A stretch of DNA of 24,736 bases. It comes from CAZXVU01 sp964644465. GTDB lineage: Bacteria; Chlamydiota; Chlamydiia; Chlamydiales; SM23-39. Position 1 is the stretch's first letter. Each line of letters begins with the position of its first letter. The notes beneath the pieces are model-generated. The model saw only the letters and a list, made by a program, of their open reading frames with translations, was not told the origin of the DNA and did no database searches. The DNA lies in contig CAZXVU010000019.1 in the NCBI GenBank assembly GCA_964644465.1, positions 1-24,736 of the forward strand, written 5' to 3'. The position numbers and the translations under genes are program-made. Of the stretch, positions 22,613-24,736 are shown one piece after another.

Positions 22613-23332
22613 ATGGCTCCCCTACAAGCAGTCCAAAATCAGCCTCTGCAATTCATCCAGCAGCGGCCACAAAGAGCCTTCAATGAAGGCGCAGCCAGCA
22701 CAGCAGTCCGTGTTACGGGTATTGTCCTTACAATTCTCGCAGCAATAGTTAGCTTTCTTACATTGCCTTGGGCAGCTGCTTTGGCGATTACTGGTGGCGT
22801 GGGATTGTTAGCGCTTATTTGCTGTAATTGCTCTTGTCCCCAGAATCCACAGCGAGCTGCATTCGCGCAAGATGACTTGCCTCTTATGGGTGTTGGGTAC
22901 GCTGCTCCACGCCCTCGATGGTATCAAAGAACAATGCCCTTTTTCTTGCCGCATAATCGAGGAGTGCATGTCGCAGATCATCGTGCTAGAGAAGAAGTAG
23001 GCATTGGACAGCACGGATTTGTGAACCCGCCTCCCTATATGCATCCACTCCCATTCCGTCGCGAAGTTCCACCTCCTGATGCAGGTTTCCGAGAACGTCC
23101 ACGAGATGCTTTTCGAGGAACGTTCGATGAACGCCCTCCACTGATGCGCATGGGCGGCAGAGCCGAACATGAACATGTAGGAATGGCAGACGGCGGACGA
23201 AGAGAACCATTTTTTAGAGCACCTGGTCCAGAAATGACATTTGGCCCTCCAGCAGGAAGACCTATGGGAGGCCTTGGCGGCGGAGTTGAGCGCGAAGTTG
23301 TAGGCGCTGCTGGCGGCGGCCGTAGAGGTTAA
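22613..23332 (+). CDS. Inc-like membrane protein with Arg/Gly/Pro-rich tail
   Basis: 239 residues. AAGGA lies before ATG 22613, only 9 nt after the previous stop. Two hydrophobic segments (about 32-50 and 52-71) close together form the bilobed Inc profile, followed by a Cys cluster (CCNCSC, 70-75). The remaining ~160 residues are low-complexity and likely disordered, rich in Arg, Gly, Pro, His and Met (for example GGRAEHEHVGMADGGRREPF), ending in GGG repeats. No catalytic motif. A tail of this kind could bind host proteins or RNA. Assignment as an inclusion membrane protein is by architecture only. Confidence 0.8.
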   Translation: MAPLQAVQNQPLQFIQQRPQRAFNEGAASTAVRVTGIVLTILAAIVSFLTLPWAAALAITGGVGLLALICCNCSCPQNPQRAAFAQDDLPLMGVGYAAPRPRWYQRTMPFFLPHNRGVHVADHRAREEVGIGQHGFVNPPPYMHPLPFRREVPPPDAGFRERPRDAFRGTFDERPPLMRMGGRAEHEHVGMADGGRREPFFRAPGPEMTFGPPAGRPMGGLGGGVEREVVGAAGGGRRG

Positions 23333-23356
23333 TAACACAAATTATTGAGGTATATT

Positions 23357-23911
23357 ATGTCAGTTCCAGCACCAGGTAGAGGCAGGGATTTGCAGCCATT
23401 GGTAAATGCCCCTTTGCCTCCACATCCTGGTCCCCCAAACATTCTTCCACCAGCAGATAATCCGATTAGAGGAGTACAATTCCAGACTGCTGAATTGGGA
23501 GATCTGCCGATTGTAAATCCAGACGCTCTACGATTAGCTGCCCACCATAGAGGCCGAGAAAGAGTTGGCAGCGCAGGCCATGGAAGACGACAACACAGTC
23601 CCTATCCTGGACGAGAACCAGGGCGTCAACCAGTACGTCTCCCTCCTCTTAGAATGCCTCCGGTTCCTCCAAGGCTACCACCAGCACCTCCAAGCGAAGG
23701 CAAGGGAGCGGGACCTAATGATGATGGTAAAGGAGCGCCAGGTCCTGGAATTCCAGCACCCCCTTTGCCACCGGGAAGACCTCCAGCAAGATTAGGGCCA
23801 CGGCCCGGAGGATTACCACCTCTTAGCGGAGCTCCTCTGCCTCCAGGAGCTCGACTGGGTCCTCCAATGCAACCTAGATATATAGGAACTCAAGAGCCAT
23901 ATTCTAACTAA
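23357..23911 (+). CDS. Proline-rich disordered protein
   Basis: 184 residues. ATG 23357 is preceded by GAGG; an in-frame ATG four codons earlier lacks a ribosome site. It lies 24 nt after the Inc-like gene. There is no membrane segment. Composition is dominated by Pro, Gly, Arg and Leu, with runs such as PPLPPGRPPARLGPRPGG and LPPLSGAPLPPGARLGPP. PxxP motifs and PPLPP could bind SH3 or profilin/EVH1-type host domains. The third codon positions are A/T-rich (CCA, CCT, GGA), which supports this frame over the overlapping +1 frame. Possibly a secreted partner of the two genes upstream; no function can be assigned. Confidence 0.7.
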   Translation: MSVPAPGRGRDLQPLVNAPLPPHPGPPNILPPADNPIRGVQFQTAELGDLPIVNPDALRLAAHHRGRERVGSAGHGRRQHSPYPGREPGRQPVRLPPLRMPPVPPRLPPAPPSEGKGAGPNDDGKGAPGPGIPAPPLPPGRPPARLGPRPGGLPPLSGAPLPPGARLGPPMQPRYIGTQEPYSN

Positions 23912-23919
23912 GGACATAT

Positions 23920-23941
23920 CCCGGTGAAGAAATTCGCCGGG
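23920..23941 (+). promoter_or_regulatory. 9-bp hairpin with GAAA loop between genes
   Basis: CCCGGTGAA (23920-23928), GAAA, TTCGCCGGG (23933-23941): nine pairs, one of them a U-G wobble, closed by a GNRA-type tetraloop. It lies 9 nt after the proline-rich gene and 18 nt before ATG 23960. No T-run follows, so it is more likely an mRNA 3'-end stabiliser or attenuator than an intrinsic terminator. Confidence 0.6.
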
Positions 23942-23959
23942 GGTATTAGAATAGATTCA

Positions 23960-24241
23960 ATGAATTGTTGGAAATGCAATAAAAACATCAGCGAGGTTCC
24001 TGCCAAGATTGGCTTTCGGGCCGTATGCCCGCATTGCGATGTAGATCTGCATGTGTGCAAAAATTGCCGCTATTACTCTCCTGGCAAACCCAATGATTGC
24101 GCAGTTCCAGGCACCGACTATATCCGCGACCGCGAAGCTGCGAATTTCTGCGAAGAATTCAAAGTCAAACTACCCTCGGCTCCGGCTGAGAATAAAGACC
24201 CCAAAAAAAACTTCAAATCCCTTTTTAAAGAGGATGAATGA
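23960..24241 (+). CDS. Small zinc-ribbon protein
   Basis: 93 residues starting MNCWKCNKNIS. Cys pairs CWKC, CPHC and CKNC plus later single Cys in NDC and NFCEEF form one or two zinc-binding ribbons. The core IGFRAVCPHCDVDLHVCKNCRYYSPGKPNDC, followed by GTDYIRDREAANFCEEF, is a conserved small-protein pattern of unknown function seen in diverse bacteria. The tail is Lys/Asp-rich. An in-frame GTG at 23924 falls inside the hairpin, so ATG 23960 is chosen although no good Shine-Dalgarno is visible. It overlaps the next gene by 4 nt (ATGA). Confidence 0.85.
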   Translation: MNCWKCNKNISEVPAKIGFRAVCPHCDVDLHVCKNCRYYSPGKPNDCAVPGTDYIRDREAANFCEEFKVKLPSAPAENKDPKKNFKSLFKEDE

Positions 24242-24585
24242 GTCACCTCACTTTACAAGTATTTGGCCAGAAAAATAATTTAACCGCACGGGACTTGGAT
24301 AATTTTGAAAAAGATCTAGCGGTTCTTACAACACCTGGAAGTCGCTTAGATCTCTTCGACTTGATTGCAAGGGCTAAGCAATTGGTTGAAACGATTGCTT
24401 TTTGGGAAATGGAAGAGGCCTCAAAAAAGCTGGAAGAACTTTCCGTCCAAGAGCAAAAATCTCAACCAAGCGGTTGTATATTAAATTTAATGAAGTCAAC
24501 GAATACTGATTTTATCCAACGTGCAAGAAACGATCTCGCTTACTTCAACGCATACCTGAAATCAAAACGAATTTGCGTACAATGA
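24238..24585 (+). CDS. Helical hypothetical protein
   Basis: 115 residues, start coupled by ATGA overlap to the zinc-ribbon gene. No signal peptide or membrane segment; mostly helical, with NLTARDLDNFEKDLAVLTTPGSR followed by a region rich in Glu and Lys. No domain recognised. The stop overlaps the start of the next gene by 4 nt (ATGA), so three genes in a row are likely translated together. Confidence 0.8.
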   Translation: MSHLTLQVFGQKNNLTARDLDNFEKDLAVLTTPGSRLDLFDLIARAKQLVETIAFWEMEEASKKLEELSVQEQKSQPSGCILNLMKSTNTDFIQRARNDLAYFNAYLKSKRICVQ

Positions 24586-24736
24586 AAAGGATTTTTCTTT
24601 TTCTCTTTTTGGCGACTACTGCATTCGGTGAAATCACCCGACTTCCTGAAGAATTCACTGTTGTCGAGCGGTTTCTTTCATTGACCACCACTTTTGATAT
24701 CAATTCCGAATGCGAGAAGCTCGGGTTAGCGCGCAA
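24582..24736 (+). CDS. Exported protein, 3' end cut by window edge
   Basis: 51 residues visible. The frame is open to the window end. Signal peptide MKRIFLFLFLATTAFG, then EITRLPEEFTVVERFLSLTTTFDINSE. The phrase TTTFDINSECEKLGLA resembles the opening strands of LURP-one/tubby-C-terminal-like domains, but too little is visible for a firm call. ATGA overlap with the upstream gene, so it belongs to the same operon. Confidence 0.8.
   Translation, partial: MKRIFLFLFLATTAFGEITRLPEEFTVVERFLSLTTTFDINSECEKLGLAR

Noticed and set aside
22808..23338. 176-codon minus-strand frame opposite the Inc-like gene 22613-23332
   Set aside because: Long only because the sense strand is rich in Arg/Gly/Pro codons; no start context, and the sense frame has clear architecture.
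23565..23795. 76-codon frame (MAAQAMEDDNTVPILDENQ) inside the proline-rich gene
   Set aside because: It looks protein-like, but codon third positions fit the proline-rich frame, it has no ribosome site, and it arises from the CCA/CCT repeats read one base off. A frameshift between the two frames was considered; no sign of one.

Overview
The window reads as chromosomal DNA of a bacterium of the phylum Chlamydiota, most likely an amoeba- or animal-associated 'environmental' chlamydia (Waddlia/Parachlamydia-like). The pointers are an NTT-family ADP/ATP translocase, several proteins with the paired-hydrophobic-segment (bilobed) architecture of chlamydial inclusion membrane (Inc) proteins, and a chlamydial-type TrmB and PGI. 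GC looks to be in the mid-40s by eye. The species assignment is inference; no marker gene is present.

Left part (1-6241): the 5' portion of pgi runs off the left edge on the minus strand, followed by a tRNA-Pro(TGG), a small possible membrane protein, a conserved hypothetical translationally coupled to trmB, and a divergent exbB-exbD pair. Convergent to exbD lies a two-lobed membrane protein with a divergent NADAR-like C-terminal domain. A tRNA-Leu(TAG) with a clear promoter follows.

Middle (6242-16376): an MDR quinone oxidoreductase; a minus-strand pair consisting of an exported hypothetical and a CC0125/CC1285-type lipoprotein; an outer-membrane beta-barrel protein; a DUF192 protein followed by a dicarboxylate/amino acid symporter; a cold-shock protein; a small Inc-like protein; a DUF155/RMD1 protein; an exported protein with an HEXXGH motif and a barrel-like C-terminus; an SRPBCC protein; an exported MsrB; and a fatty-acid desaturase with a coiled-coil tail.

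Right part (16377-24736): a large Inc-like protein with internal repeats and a coiled coil, under a strong promoter that carries a 10-bp inverted repeat; a membrane-anchored HIT protein overlapping it by 110 bp; the ADP/ATP translocase; a mixed-orientation short-repeat cluster; a YheT-like hydrolase; a PagL-type lipid A deacylase; a three-gene run of accessory proteins (exported protein with a 69-residue internal duplication, Inc-like protein with an Arg/Gly/Pro tail, proline-rich disordered protein); and a final overlapping gene string (zinc-ribbon protein, helical hypothetical, truncated exported protein).

Together the genes serve envelope upkeep and host interaction: energy parasitism (NTT), organic acid or amino acid uptake (symporter), lipid and LPS remodelling (desaturase, PagL), envelope energisation (ExbB/ExbD), exported oxidative repair (MsrB) and several effector or Inc candidates. 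Most convergent gene pairs overlap at their 3' ends, and several genes have a -10 box only 6-7 nt before ATG. No insertion sequence, CRISPR array, phage gene or rRNA was seen, and no gene-free stretch exceeds about 250 bp.
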